Notes under the pieces: generated by a model
What the model was told of the DNA's origin: nothing
The model's input: only the letters and a program-made list of their open reading frames with translations
Databases searched by the model: none
Made by a program: the position numbers and the translations under genes
NCBI GenBank assembly: GCA_019359675.1
Contig: JAHHGX010000065.1
Location: 558,001 to 622,000, forward strand
Length of the DNA stretch: 64,000 nt
Source of the DNA: Calothrix sp. FI2-JRJ7
Lineage (GTDB): Bacteria > Cyanobacteriota > Cyanobacteriia > Cyanobacteriales > Nostocaceae
Direction of reading: 5' to 3'
Part shown: piece by piece, positions 44,763 through 53,419 of the stretch
Layout of the letters: each line of letters opens with the position of its first letter
Numbering within the stretch: position 1 is the stretch's first letter

Positions 44763-44799
44763 TAAAAAGAAATCCCGCTCTGCGATAGAACGGGATTTC
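44763..44799 (-). terminator. Terminator after the HetZ-family gene
   Basis: On the minus strand GAAATCCCG-ttctatcgcagag-CGGGATTTC followed by TTTTTAAT. About 115 bases after the stop. Confidence 0.7.
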
Positions 44800-44915
44800 C
44801 TATAATTAATGATTAAGTGTAATAATTTCACGTATTTAGAATTAGAATAAACGCTACAAACTAGTTTGAAATATTTTTAACTTTAAGTTAATGACTTGAA
44901 GTTAAGTTAATTCAA

Positions 44916-46136
44916 TTAACCAGCTTGTGCTTCGGCGTGACCGTTACGAATTGTCCATGCTAATTCCAAAAGTTGAGTCCAGCGTTTTTGCAGTTGTTTT
45001 GGTGTGCATTTAACAGTTTTAGCAATAACTTGGTCATTAATAAGTGCTGTTTTTAGTTGCAGAATTTGTTGTTGTTGCTCTGTTAGCTGGCTGACAAAGT
45101 TGTCCCACTGCTGCGAAGATAAGCCCAATTTCTGCTCGATACCCGCACCTAACCACTGATGTACTAGTTGCCAATTGTGAGTACGAGCAAATTTTTCAAC
45201 ATGGTATTTAAAGCGTTGTTGCAAGTAGTCGCGTTGACGGCTAGTTAAACCTAAAATATTATCGATTTCAGGAGCAGATAAGTCTTGGAGTTTGAGCGTT
45301 AAATAATCGATACAGTCTTTTTGACCTTGCGCTTCGAGGTAGCTCATAAGTTCTTGAACAACGCGGTTACGTTCTGAATCTTCAGCAGGATCAAAATTTC
45401 CTTGTGATACTAACTGTGCGCGTAATTGCTGTACAGTTGAGTTACGTTGGTAAGCTTCAGATTCTTCGGTACGCGAACCTTCGAGTGCTGCTTCAAAGTC
45501 AACTGTTGTTTCTTGTGGTTGGCGCCGGCTAAAACCTTGAGCGCGTAAAATAATCAATTGTTGGTTACAACCACCAGGTAGGTTAATTCGGCGTTTTGCA
45601 TATTGTTCAGTGAATGCCATATACTCAGCTAACTGTAACTTGGTACGTGGTGAGTAATCTGAAGCTAGTTCATTTTCACGGCGAAAAGCTTTGATGGCTT
45701 CGATATAAAATGCTTGTAAGAAATCTTCAATCAAATTATAACGTGCGTCAAACCCTAGCTGAACATTAGGAGTTGAGATATGGCGGTATACCATTGAACC
45801 CAAGCTGCTGTGTAATTCTACACGACCTCTTTGAGAACCAAGCTTGTAGTAATGCAGGCACTTTTGAACACGATGTCTTGCTAAGGTTAGTAACCAGGAA
45901 TTAATTTCTCCGGAAGTTTGAATACGAGAGCTTTTATCGCAAATGCGTTCTACTTCTCGTGCAATGCGGGCTGAGACAGATTTAACACAGGCTTCGGAGG
46001 CTTTGATTTGTGGTTGTAATTCCTGACAAAGTAAATCGACTAACGTATTATCTGTGACAGCGGAGAATTCAGGGGAGAATTCGATGGAAGCGGGCTGGTT
46101 TGCGATTGAGACGTTGTTGATGAAGTTAGATTTCAT
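44916..46136 (-). CDS. HetZ-family protein (heterocyst differentiation)
   Basis: 406 residues. Strong family features: ARIAREVERICDKSSRIQTS, INSWLLTLARHRVQKCLHYY, GSQRGRVELHSSLGSMVYRH, NLIEDFLQAFYIEAIKAFRR and LAEYMAFTEQYAKRRINLPG. The C-terminal half has sigma-factor-like helices (LSAPEIDNILGLTSRQRDYL). HetZ acts early in heterocyst development beside HetR and binds DNA. Several paralogues (HetZ-related) exist and I cannot tell which this is; a patU3 neighbour, expected for true hetZ, is absent. Own transcription unit with a terminator. Confidence 0.72.
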   Translation of the reverse strand: MKSNFINNVSIANQPASIEFSPEFSAVTDNTLVDLLCQELQPQIKASEACVKSVSARIAREVERICDKSSRIQTSGEINSWLLTLARHRVQKCLHYYKLGSQRGRVELHSSLGSMVYRHISTPNVQLGFDARYNLIEDFLQAFYIEAIKAFRRENELASDYSPRTKLQLAEYMAFTEQYAKRRINLPGGCNQQLIILRAQGFSRRQPQETTVDFEAALEGSRTEESEAYQRNSTVQQLRAQLVSQGNFDPAEDSERNRVVQELMSYLEAQGQKDCIDYLTLKLQDLSAPEIDNILGLTSRQRDYLQQRFKYHVEKFARTHNWQLVHQWLGAGIEQKLGLSSQQWDNFVSQLTEQQQQILQLKTALINDQVIAKTVKCTPKQLQKRWTQLLELAWTIRNGHAEAQAG

Positions 46137-46424
46137 GATTTTTTATCCTGGAAGATAGCACCGTAACAAGTGCGAGCGAATTTTGGGCGATTGCTTTTTA
46201 ACCGCTCACATCTATGACTGTATAGAATCTAAAAAAGTTACGGGTATCTACTTGTGTCGGTTTTTTTTAAATGCCACATTGCGACTGGCACATGGGCGCC
46301 CGACAATAGCCATTATGGTCTCAAACGCTTATGCAGCAGGAGTTCGACCATTCTCTACATCTGTCTATTTTTAGTGCAGAGAGTGTGACAGTTTTAAAAG
46401 TGGCACCAAACACGACTTTTTGTT

Positions 46425-47090
46425 TTAGGAATAAAAATCAAAGGCGCCATCAACAACCCCATCAACAATACCAAGACCTTGACGGACTAATACTGGTTCG
46501 TCCCCTGTTAGGTCTAAAATTGTGGATGTATTGTTGGTTGGTTCCTCGCCTGTATCGACGATTACATCAACAAAATCATCCAAACGGTCAAATAATTCTG
46601 CTTGTGTAATACCCAATTCAAAATCTGTATCAATACCATCCTCGGTTGGCAAGTGCGCGCTCGTTGAGATTATGGGATTCCCCAATGCCGACAACAAAGC
46701 CAAGCACACATTATGATTGGGTACTCGAATGCCAGTAGTTTTGCGTTTAGGATTTTGTACTAATTTAGGTACTAGTTTAGTGGCAGGTAACAAAAATGTG
46801 TATGGTCCAGGAATCAAGCGCTTCATAGTTCGGTAAGCGTTATCGCTAACAAAAGCGTATGTGGCTATATCTGAAAGCGAGGAACATAAAAACGTTAAAG
46901 GTTTGTTATTTGCTAGCTGCTTTATTTGTCGAACTCGTTCCACCGCTGATTTAACATTCAAGTCACAACCTATGGCATAAACTGTATCAGTAGGATACAG
47001 CATTACTGCACCACGCCTCAGTTCTGCTTGTATTTGTTCTATTCCACGGGTTTGGGGATTTTCAGGATGGATTGAAAAAATTTTTGTCAT
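46425..47090 (-). CDS. Sua5/YciO/YrdC family L-threonylcarbamoyladenylate synthase
   Basis: 221 residues. RGAVMLYPTDTVYAIGCDLN (N-terminal signature), RVRQIKQLANNKPLTFLCSS, RLIPGPYTFLLPATKLVPKL and GIRVPNHNVCLALLSALGNP plus ISTSAHLP are standard. Makes threonylcarbamoyl-AMP for the t6A modification at tRNA position 37. Length is a little above the TsaC minimum and lacks the extra Sua5 domain. It may instead be the YciO branch. Divergent from larC with a 41-base gap. Confidence 0.88.
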   Translation of the reverse strand: MTKIFSIHPENPQTRGIEQIQAELRRGAVMLYPTDTVYAIGCDLNVKSAVERVRQIKQLANNKPLTFLCSSLSDIATYAFVSDNAYRTMKRLIPGPYTFLLPATKLVPKLVQNPKRKTTGIRVPNHNVCLALLSALGNPIISTSAHLPTEDGIDTDFELGITQAELFDRLDDFVDVIVDTGEEPTNNTSTILDLTGDEPVLVRQGLGIVDGVVDGAFDFYS

Positions 47091-47131
47091 AGGTTGGAAT
47101 CGGCATTAACCATTAGTCATCTACTATTAAT

Positions 47132-48451
47132 ATGAGTAAAGTTGTTTATCTTCAATGTCCGACGGGTATTTCGGGCGATATGTGTTTAGGCGCCTTGGTA
47201 AGTTTGGGTGTCCCAGTTGAGTATTTGACACAAAAGCTTAATTCTTTAGGAATTGAGAACGAGTATACTATTACCGCTGAATTAGTCCATCGCCACAGTA
47301 CTGAAGCAACAAAAGTTCATGTAAATTTGGTCGAACATCATCATCATCACCATCATCATGACCATGATCATGGGCGCCATTTGCCAGAAATAGAGGCGAT
47401 GATTTTGAAGTCACAGTTGCCAGCGCGTGCAGAAGCATGGAGTTTAGCAGTGTTTCGGCAGTTAGCGGTTGCAGAGGGTGCAGTACATGGTGTGCCGCCA
47501 GAACGGGTACACTTTCATGAAGTTGGCGCCGTCGATGCGATAGTTGATATTGTAGGCACTTGTTTGAGTTTAGATTGGTTAGGTATTGATAATAATGAAG
47601 ATGGTTTACCTTTACTTTATTGTTCAGCATTGCCAACTGGTGGTGGAACTGTGAAAGCAGCACATGGAGTAATGGCTGTTCCTGTTCCTGCGGTATTAAA
47701 GTTATGGGAAGCGCGCGGAGTCCCTGTTTATAGTAATGGTATTGAGAAAGAATTAGTAACGCCAACTGGTGCAGCGATAGTAACGACTTTAGCAAAACAA
47801 TTTGGCGCCGCTCCAGCAATGAGTATTAAGCAAGTTGGACTAGGGGCTGGAAGTTTAAATTTATCTATATCAAATGTTTTGCAGGCTTGGTTAGGTTATT
47901 CTGACTCAGAACCAGATTCAAATATTATATCATCAGCTAGCAGTCCTTATATTGAAACAGTTTCTGTTCTTGAAACGCAAATCGATGATTTAAACCCGCA
48001 AGCTATAGGTTATTTGTACGATGAATTATTGACTGCTGGTGCATTAGATGTATTTACGCAGTCCATCGGTATGAAAAAATCACGTCCAGGAATTTTATTA
48101 ACTGTGATTTCGAGGCAGGAGAAAATACAGCAAATTCAAGAAATTTTATTTCGCGAAACTACAACTTTAGGAATTCGTTGTTCGACGCAGCAACGTACTA
48201 CACTGCAACGGCAAATTGAAACGGTCGAAACTGATTATGGAACTGTATCTGTAAAAATTGCATGGCTTGGAGAAGCGACAAATAAAGTAGTGACGAATGT
48301 TCAACCCGAATACGAAGATTGCGCTTTTTTGGCAAGAAAATATAATATACCTTGGCGCCAAATTCAACGTCTAGCTTTACAAAGTTGGTATCAAAAGAAT
48401 AAGGATAATTCATCCCCCCAACCCCCCTTTTTAAGGGGGGCTAAGAGATAA
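47132..48451 (+). CDS. larC: Nickel pincer cofactor biosynthesis protein LarC
   Basis: 439 residues. LarC uses CTP to insert nickel into the pincer cofactor of lactate racemase and related enzymes. N-terminal MSKVVYLQCPTGISGDMCLG, the internal His-rich run EHHHHHHHHDHDHGRH (about residue 70) as metal store, VHFHEVGAVDAIVDIVGTC, TGGGTVKAAHGVMAVPVPA and VTPTGAAIVTTLA; C-terminal half with ETQIDDLNPQAIGYLYDELL and KKSRPGILLTVI. The last 14 residues (SSPQPPFLRGAKR) are encoded by a mobile repeat, so the ancestral end was probably near YQKN. LarB/LarE are not adjacent. Confidence 0.92.
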   Translation: MSKVVYLQCPTGISGDMCLGALVSLGVPVEYLTQKLNSLGIENEYTITAELVHRHSTEATKVHVNLVEHHHHHHHHDHDHGRHLPEIEAMILKSQLPARAEAWSLAVFRQLAVAEGAVHGVPPERVHFHEVGAVDAIVDIVGTCLSLDWLGIDNNEDGLPLLYCSALPTGGGTVKAAHGVMAVPVPAVLKLWEARGVPVYSNGIEKELVTPTGAAIVTTLAKQFGAAPAMSIKQVGLGAGSLNLSISNVLQAWLGYSDSEPDSNIISSASSPYIETVSVLETQIDDLNPQAIGYLYDELLTAGALDVFTQSIGMKKSRPGILLTVISRQEKIQQIQEILFRETTTLGIRCSTQQRTTLQRQIETVETDYGTVSVKIAWLGEATNKVVTNVQPEYEDCAFLARKYNIPWRQIQRLALQSWYQKNKDNSSPQPPFLRGAKR

Positions 48452-48482
48452 TGCAAATTCCCCCGAATTCACGGGGGGATAA
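48413..48482. repeat. 'CCCCCC' repeat, copy 3
   Basis: ccccccaaccccccttttta then aaggggggctaag, ccccgaattcacgggggg. It covers the 3' end of larC and may also end its transcript and that of the convergent gene. Confidence 0.75.
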
Positions 48483-48505
48483 TTGGGATTATATTAAATG
48501 CGTTT

Positions 48506-49072
48506 TTACTTAGATTCCTTAAGACCACGCTTTACTGTTTCAGTTTCATCTTTGCCGGCTTGCTTGATGCCTTCAATTGGATTTCCAATTGTTTTTTCAG
48601 TTTGGTCTGCTGCATAGCCAGGTGCATCTTGTGCATTGTTCTTGATGTTTGTCAAGCCCTTCTTGGTAGACTTACCGAAACTATCTGCTTCGTCCTGTAA
48701 TTTATCTTTAACAGACTCAGCTTTTTCTTGAACGTTTTCTCCTAATTTGTCGCTATCTCTTGCAACGCGACTTGCATTTTTGGCAACGTTAGATGAACTT
48801 TTCTTAATATTTTCTTCTGCTTGACGCTTAAGTGCTTCAGCACGAGATTCTATGCTACCAAGTGCGCGTGAGTCTCTATCGCTAAAGTTATTCATTCCGC
48901 CTTCGTAATCGTTAAGAGCACCTGTATCTTTTGGTGCATAATATTCAGATTTTTCTCCGGCATTAGGCTTTAATGTAGCAGCTAGGGAAGTACTGACGCT
49001 TGAAAAAAACAAGAACAAGCCTAATACTACAACAGCTAAAGCCTTTAACGGACGCAAGTTTTCCATTACCAC
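48506..49072 (-). CDS. Secreted LEA/apolipoprotein-like helical protein
   Basis: 188 residues. N-terminal signal peptide (LKALAVVVLGLFLFFSSVST then SLAA-T, cleavage likely after A). The mature part is highly charged with long amphipathic helices: RAEALKRQAEENIKKSSSNV, SDKLGENVQEKAESVKDKLQ, of the type seen in stress-related LEA proteins. It contains a shared NYEGG/YAPKDTG region also found, with variations, in the next gene. Unknown function, probably at the thylakoid lumen or periplasm. Likely a paralogue of 49139-49654. Confidence 0.65.
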   Translation of the reverse strand: MVMENLRPLKALAVVVLGLFLFFSSVSTSLAATLKPNAGEKSEYYAPKDTGALNDYEGGMNNFSDRDSRALGSIESRAEALKRQAEENIKKSSSNVAKNASRVARDSDKLGENVQEKAESVKDKLQDEADSFGKSTKKGLTNIKNNAQDAPGYAADQTEKTIGNPIEGIKQAGKDETETVKRGLKESK

Positions 49073-49138
49073 TGCTCCTCTCTATTTAAGTTTCTGATTG
49101 ATTTGAGATAAATTTTTAGCTTTAAGCTAATCGCGCTT

Positions 49139-49654
49139 TTATTTGCCAACAGCAGGATTTTTTTGTAGCTCAGGTCGAGCAGATGCTTCGTCTGCCTTAT
49201 CTTTTAAAAATGCAGATGCATCTTTAACTGATTCTGTTACTGTTTCAACTCGGTCTTTAACCCGTTCACCAACACCTTCTTCGCGTTGAATTAAACCACC
49301 TGGTTTTGGTTGAAAATCTTTTTCGGTGATGATGGGCATTTCAGCTTCTTTTTGAGCACGACCTGCTGGAGTTTCGGCACCGGGATATAACATTTCGCTT
49401 TCGCGAGTTGCTACTCGTTGTGTAGTATTCAAGCTCGCTTTTTCGTTACCCTTTTCATTTCTTGTAAATTTATCCCCACCGCCCTTGTAAGGATTATTGG
49501 CGCCACCCATTTGTACAGGTTGGCTATTTGGATTGGCAGCTTGTGTATCTGCAGATGCACAGGCAGTTGTTATCATCAACAAAACTGCAAATAGGGTAGC
49601 AGTTACAATTTTACGTAAGCTTACTAGCTTGATACTAGAAAATAAGGCTTTCAC
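49139..49654 (-). CDS. Lipoprotein with LEA-like helical C-terminus
   Basis: 171 residues. The signal peptide ends in a lipobox-like site (LMITTAC, Cys about 32). Then QMGGANNPYKGGGDKFTRNE, LYPGAETPAGRAQKEAEMP, and a helix VKDRVETVTESVKDASAFLK similar in kind to the neighbouring secreted protein. It sits 66 bases upstream of that gene on the same strand, so the two are probably cotranscribed. Function unknown. Confidence 0.65.
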   Translation of the reverse strand: MKALFSSIKLVSLRKIVTATLFAVLLMITTACASADTQAANPNSQPVQMGGANNPYKGGGDKFTRNEKGNEKASLNTTQRVATRESEMLYPGAETPAGRAQKEAEMPIITEKDFQPKPGGLIQREEGVGERVKDRVETVTESVKDASAFLKDKADEASARPELQKNPAVGK

Positions 49655-50024
49655 TTAGCCCTCCTGAGATTCAAGATTAATTTGTATAGCAATTCGCACA
49701 CGCAGCAATTTCCACACGTTGGTTATCGTCATGCTGGACGCTTACGAACAACAATTCACAATATAGAAATATCAATTAGCCTTTGTCCTCTAACAAAAGT
49801 CTAGTAATCCTTAACCGTTAGAATGATATACTTGCTTCTCAAGAGGGATATAAGCTAATTTAATAAATATTGAGCTTGATTGTGCTTGTATTTTTTTAAT
49901 ACAGTAGTTCTCACTAATGTTTAAATAAATTTGAACGAATAGTATTTTTAATTTTTTTTACAATCAATGAACTTTTTTATATAACATTGCATCTAAATAA
50001 TATTACAATGTTGTAAAAAAAATC
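49655..50024. other. Divergent promoter region
   Basis: 370 bases, very AT-rich at the right (ttttttacaatc … ttgtaaaaaaaatc). No gene or repeat recognised. It must hold the promoters for the secreted-protein pair and the membrane protein at 50025. Confidence 0.5.
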
Positions 50025-50972
50025 ATGTCGATGTTCAAGCGGATACTGCGCTGGTCAGTTTTGGGTGGAACGTTATTTTTTTTGGCAAAAGCCTTGAAAG
50101 ATAATTGGTACTCAGTAGTGGCTATTCAAATTGATGAAGCCGGATGGGCTATTCTTAGTATTGCCACTGGCGTAACTTTACTAGCACACACTTGGGCAGG
50201 TTTGGTATGGACTTGGGTGTTAAGAGAATTAAAGGCGCCTGTACCAACTTTCCATTTTATCCAAGTTTACCTCAAAACTAACATTGCGAAATATTTACCA
50301 GGTAACGTTTGGCATCACTGGGGAAGAATTGTTGCAGCCAAAAAAGCGCAAGTACCTACAGGGGTTGCGACATTAAGCGTTTTACTCGAACCATTATTAA
50401 TGGCAGCAGCAGCTTCAGTTGTGATTGTTTTATTCGGCAACCAGTTTACCACATTAACAGACAACACAATTGTGCAAATTATGCAAGTGCTGTTGTTAAT
50501 AATAGTGCTTTGTGTTTTTCATCCCCGCTTTCTCAATCCAATTTTAAGTTTTCTACAAAAGCTCAAGTTAAAGAATAAAAAAACTGGTTCTGCCGAAGAA
50601 TCGTCTGAATCTACCACAAGTTTACGTTTAGAACGTTATCCTTTAAAGCCGTTATTGGGAGAACTGACTTTTTTAGTATTGCGTGCTTCAGGGTTTATTT
50701 TAACTGTATTTGCACTTGCCCCTGTACAGTTACATCAGCTTCCCATACTCTTGAGCGCATTTAGTCTTGCTTGGTTGCTCGGATTGATTACACCCGGCGC
50801 CCCAGGTGGTTTGGGAGTTTTTGAAGCAACAGCGATTGTTATATTACAGTATCACTTTCCTAGCGCTTTAGTAATTAGCGCAGCTGCTTTATACCGCTTA
50901 ATCAGCATTTTCGCTGAAAGCGTAGGTGCAGCACTCGCGTTTGCAGATGAGCGATTAACCATTAACTTTTAA
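50025..50972 (+). CDS. Lysylphosphatidylglycerol-synthase-type transmembrane protein (UPF0104)
   Basis: 315 residues, 7-8 membrane helices. VYLKTNIAKYLPGNVWHHWG, RIVAAKKAQVPTGVATLSVL, and the late SLAWLLGLITPGAPGGLGVF, ALYRLISIFAESVGAALAF match the AglD/UPF0104 membrane domain (characteristic P-G-N-V and P-G-G-L-G-x-x-E). Lipid flippase or lipid-modifying role is assumed for the fold. The 3' end overlaps the convergent gene by 18 bases. Confidence 0.82.
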   Translation: MSMFKRILRWSVLGGTLFFLAKALKDNWYSVVAIQIDEAGWAILSIATGVTLLAHTWAGLVWTWVLRELKAPVPTFHFIQVYLKTNIAKYLPGNVWHHWGRIVAAKKAQVPTGVATLSVLLEPLLMAAAASVVIVLFGNQFTTLTDNTIVQIMQVLLLIIVLCVFHPRFLNPILSFLQKLKLKNKKTGSAEESSESTTSLRLERYPLKPLLGELTFLVLRASGFILTVFALAPVQLHQLPILLSAFSLAWLLGLITPGAPGGLGVFEATAIVILQYHFPSALVISAAALYRLISIFAESVGAALAFADERLTINF

Positions 50973-52301
50973 CTGGGAAAACACTCGGTAAGCGTCTAAG
51001 TCTTTATTTTGATTTTTATTCTCATTCTCATTAACTACTTTTTCTTGTTCCATCAGGATTAAGTTGTATTCAACGTTTTCAGCGTAAATAGCAAATGTGA
51101 TATTAAAAATTTCGATAAAATTAATTACCCACTTACATTCGTCTTCTGGATATTTATCATAATAACGAATTAAATCAGCAATCCTCATATCTAAATGATT
51201 ACGTGAATTTTTGGAAATTAAAACTATCTTAAGTAGCACAACCACTAAAGTTAGTGGATTTCCTTGAGAAAGTAACATAATGAATAAAGTCGAGGGTTCG
51301 CGTCCGTTTTCCGTAGTCAAACAGTCGATTACTCTGTTACAAGTCCTTAGAACAAAATCTTTATTGATAGTGCGTTCGTGATATTCTTGTTTCCATAAAT
51401 CCAGTTTATCAGCTAGTTGTTGTTTAAGAGTTTCAACAAAATCTTGCTGTTGAACCGAAAAAATTAAATACTTCTGCAAACTAATTTTAAAATCTAAAAA
51501 ACTTTGATTTTGAACTTGTTTTATAAAAATATTGGCAATATTATCATAGCTAAAAACCCCTTTCTTTAAAATTATAGTTTTGATTAATCTAAGAACATTA
51601 TCTCCTAAAATACTGGGATTTCGATAGCGTGTAGTAATTGAGCTTGTCGGAAGACATGCTTGTGATTGTGAGCGCGCGATATACATTGCTAGCTCAAACT
51701 TATACCTTTCTTTCAAAACCTTAGAAAGTTTCCTAGCAGCTTCTTTCTGTTCTTTAGGGTTATCTTCTTTCAAAGATTGAGCAAGTAGTAAATATGAACT
51801 ATAACGATTAACCCAATGTCCCTTCACTTGTTCATCATGACGATGAGCAAATAGCTGTAACTCTTGATAATCTGTGCTTTTTATAAAATTATCTAACCAA
51901 GTTCGAGCTATTTTAATTTTAGAAGGAGTATTAGGCGTAACCTGAAGTTTATAGTTACCTATTAACTCAACCAACTCACAAATATATTTGTTTCTTCTAG
52001 TACTTTCCCAGTTATTAATCAAAATATAGCAGCAGCGCTTAATAGTATTGCGAAACTCCTGCTCTGAATGTTCTAAAAAAACGATATACAGCCCCAAAGA
52101 AGACTTTGAGGCTTCTGAGTCCAGGCAATCGATAAAAGAACGCTTAAAAACTCGTAAAACTTCCTCTGGTTGCCAGCTTTTTACAATTCGCAGTAAAAAA
52201 CTGTACATTTTTTCTTGGACGTTCTGTAATTTAATGCGTTTGTCCTTCGATTTCGGAAGATGTCGATTACCCTGACCATGTGGCAAGCTATTAACGGTCA
52301 T
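50955..52301 (-). CDS. Large alpha-helical conserved protein, unknown
   Basis: 448 residues from ATG 52301 (MTVNSLPHGQGNRHLPK); the longer frame starts at 52319. All-helical, rich in Lys/Arg and Leu (e.g. SFIDCLDSEASKSSLGLYIV, AARKLSKVLKERYKFELAMY). I do not recognise any domain. It ends with a charged tail NENENKNQNKDLDAYRVFSQ. Similar long helical proteins are known in Nostocales without function. Convergent and overlapping with the UPF0104 gene. Confidence 0.6.
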   Translation of the reverse strand: MTVNSLPHGQGNRHLPKSKDKRIKLQNVQEKMYSFLLRIVKSWQPEEVLRVFKRSFIDCLDSEASKSSLGLYIVFLEHSEQEFRNTIKRCCYILINNWESTRRNKYICELVELIGNYKLQVTPNTPSKIKIARTWLDNFIKSTDYQELQLFAHRHDEQVKGHWVNRYSSYLLLAQSLKEDNPKEQKEAARKLSKVLKERYKFELAMYIARSQSQACLPTSSITTRYRNPSILGDNVLRLIKTIILKKGVFSYDNIANIFIKQVQNQSFLDFKISLQKYLIFSVQQQDFVETLKQQLADKLDLWKQEYHERTINKDFVLRTCNRVIDCLTTENGREPSTLFIMLLSQGNPLTLVVVLLKIVLISKNSRNHLDMRIADLIRYYDKYPEDECKWVINFIEIFNITFAIYAENVEYNLILMEQEKVVNENENKNQNKDLDAYRVFSQLKVNG

Positions 52302-52613
52302 CACGCTACCCAAGACCAATAGTCCTCTTTCTCCTTGTCACCAGCTTAACCTTGCTCCTATGCGAGTATCAATCTACCCTCACTAAAATATTTATTCTTT
52401 TCACAGAAAATTAATAAACCCGCAATTCTATATGTAAATTTATTGAACTTTATTTAAGTAACTACTGATATCCACCAAGACAAATGAAACAGCTATGCTA
52501 CATATCTATACGTGTTTAATACTAATTTACTATTAGGCTTAGGAAAATTACAATGGCGCCTAAAATTCCTAGAGGATAAATTCTATATCTATATATCCTC
52601 TAGGAAAATTACA
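52302..52613. other. AT-rich spacer with a repeat and hairpin
   Basis: No firm gene. 52541-52560 and 52600-52619 are the same 20 bases, aggaaaattacaatggcgcc, and between them cctagaggata pairs with tatcctctagg. Confidence 0.6.
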
Positions 52614-52619
52614 ATGGCG
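52541..52619. repeat. 20-bp direct repeat enclosing a hairpin
   Basis: aggaaaattacaatggcgcc occurs twice, 59 bases apart, with an 11-bp inverted repeat between. Both copies end with GGCGCC. It looks like a small duplication or mobile element remnant. Confidence 0.75.
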
Positions 52620-52739
52620 CCGAATGGTGTTGAACTCGCGCAAATGCTGAAACTGTATAAAAATTACGCTAGCTATACACATGGATTAGTAAAACCTGTG
52701 CTACAACATGCCAAATTTAATGATATTAAGTACGAGTAA
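52614..52739 (+). CDS. Possible 41-residue protein
   Basis: ATG 52614, within the second repeat copy, opens MAPNGVELAQMLKLYKNYAS and ends at TAA 52737. The composition is plausible for a short helical peptide but I know no relative, and no ribosome binding site is seen. The frame is also open upstream to 52512. Confidence 0.25.
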   Translation: MAPNGVELAQMLKLYKNYASYTHGLVKPVLQHAKFNDIKYE

Positions 52740-52772
52740 ATACAATAAGAGACCGAGTCTAATCGGTCTCTT
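52736..52772 (-). terminator. Terminator of the tRNA-Leu gene
   Basis: Perfect 10-bp stem AAGAGACCGA/TCGGTCTCTT with a 6-base loop; on the minus strand it is followed by ATTGTATTT. It lies 16 bases after the tRNA 3' end. Confidence 0.75.
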
Positions 52773-52787
52773 AAGAACTCTATTATA

Positions 52788-53165
52788 TGGGGGCGGAGGG
52801 ACTTGAACCCTCACGACCGTTTAAGGTCAACGGATTTTCATCCTTTTGTAGCTTTCACTACTACCAACTTTGAATCAACTGTAGGTTTTAAGGATTGGAC
52901 TCTCCCTTTACCCTCGGCTTAACGTTAGGGTAGCTCCCGTCGAGTCTCTGCACCTTCCAATAAGTTAGGAGTTATGAGTTAGGAGTTAAAACACTCAGCA
53001 CAACTCACTCAGCACTTTTCACTTTCTTTGGCTTGGCTCAGGATTGCCATATCTATAAAATATAGAATTAGGTTTCCCTGAATTTGAGAGCTTACACTTG
53101 AAGGATTTCTCGCAGCAAGGCTCAGTTGTCTAAGTCCGTAGCGTCTACCATTCCGCCACGCCCCC
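52788..53165 (-). tRNA. trnL-UAA: tRNA-Leu(UAA) interrupted by a group I intron
   Basis: On the minus strand exon 1 (53165-53132) is GGGGGCGTGGCGGAATGGTA followed by GACGCTACGGACTT, and exon 2 (52838-52788) is AAAATCCGTTGACCTTAAAC with GGTCGTGAGGGTTCAAGTCC. The 7-bp acceptor stem GGGGGCG/CGCCCCC closes fully. The intron lies between T and AA of the anticodon, the classic cyanobacterial position. The long variable arm fits tRNA-Leu. 3' CCA is not encoded. Confidence 0.95.
52839..53131 (-). other. Group I intron in tRNA-Leu(UAA)
   Basis: About 293 bases. Conserved blocks on the minus strand: TGAGCCTTGC near the 5' end, GCTCTCAAATTCAGGGAAAC (P/Q region), GCAATCCTGAGCCAAGCC, and GGTGCAGAGACTCGACGGGA (S region), ending with G before exon 2. 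It is a self-splicing RNA; no endonuclease gene. The region 52966-53036 contains heptamer repeats (aactcctaactcataactcc paired with gtgctgagtg), at the place where P6b varies between strains. Confidence 0.93.
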
Positions 53166-53419
53166 AAGACATAATTTGGGTCTATTTGTGAAGGCATCAA
53201 CTGCCCCCTATATATTTGACCATCAATTATGTAATTTGTCCAACATTTTTCCAAAAAAAATTGAAAAATTTTTTTGAATCAGGATTTATGACTGGCTGGC
53301 GCCGTTAAAATCAATCAAACTGGGCTTCCCGCAAGTAGGCATTCAGCCTATGATGGGAATAGTGCAGTTATCTCAAAACAACAGAACCTTATATGATGAC
53401 GACGCTTTTATCTTCGACG

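Noticed and set aside
47271-47819. 182-codon minus-strand frame opposite larC
   Set aside because: Antisense of the larC coding sequence; the Asp/Asp-His run is just the complement of the His-rich insert.
53009-53254. 81-codon frame across the tRNA-Leu region
   Set aside because: It lies across exon 1 and the group I intron; no homing endonuclease motif.
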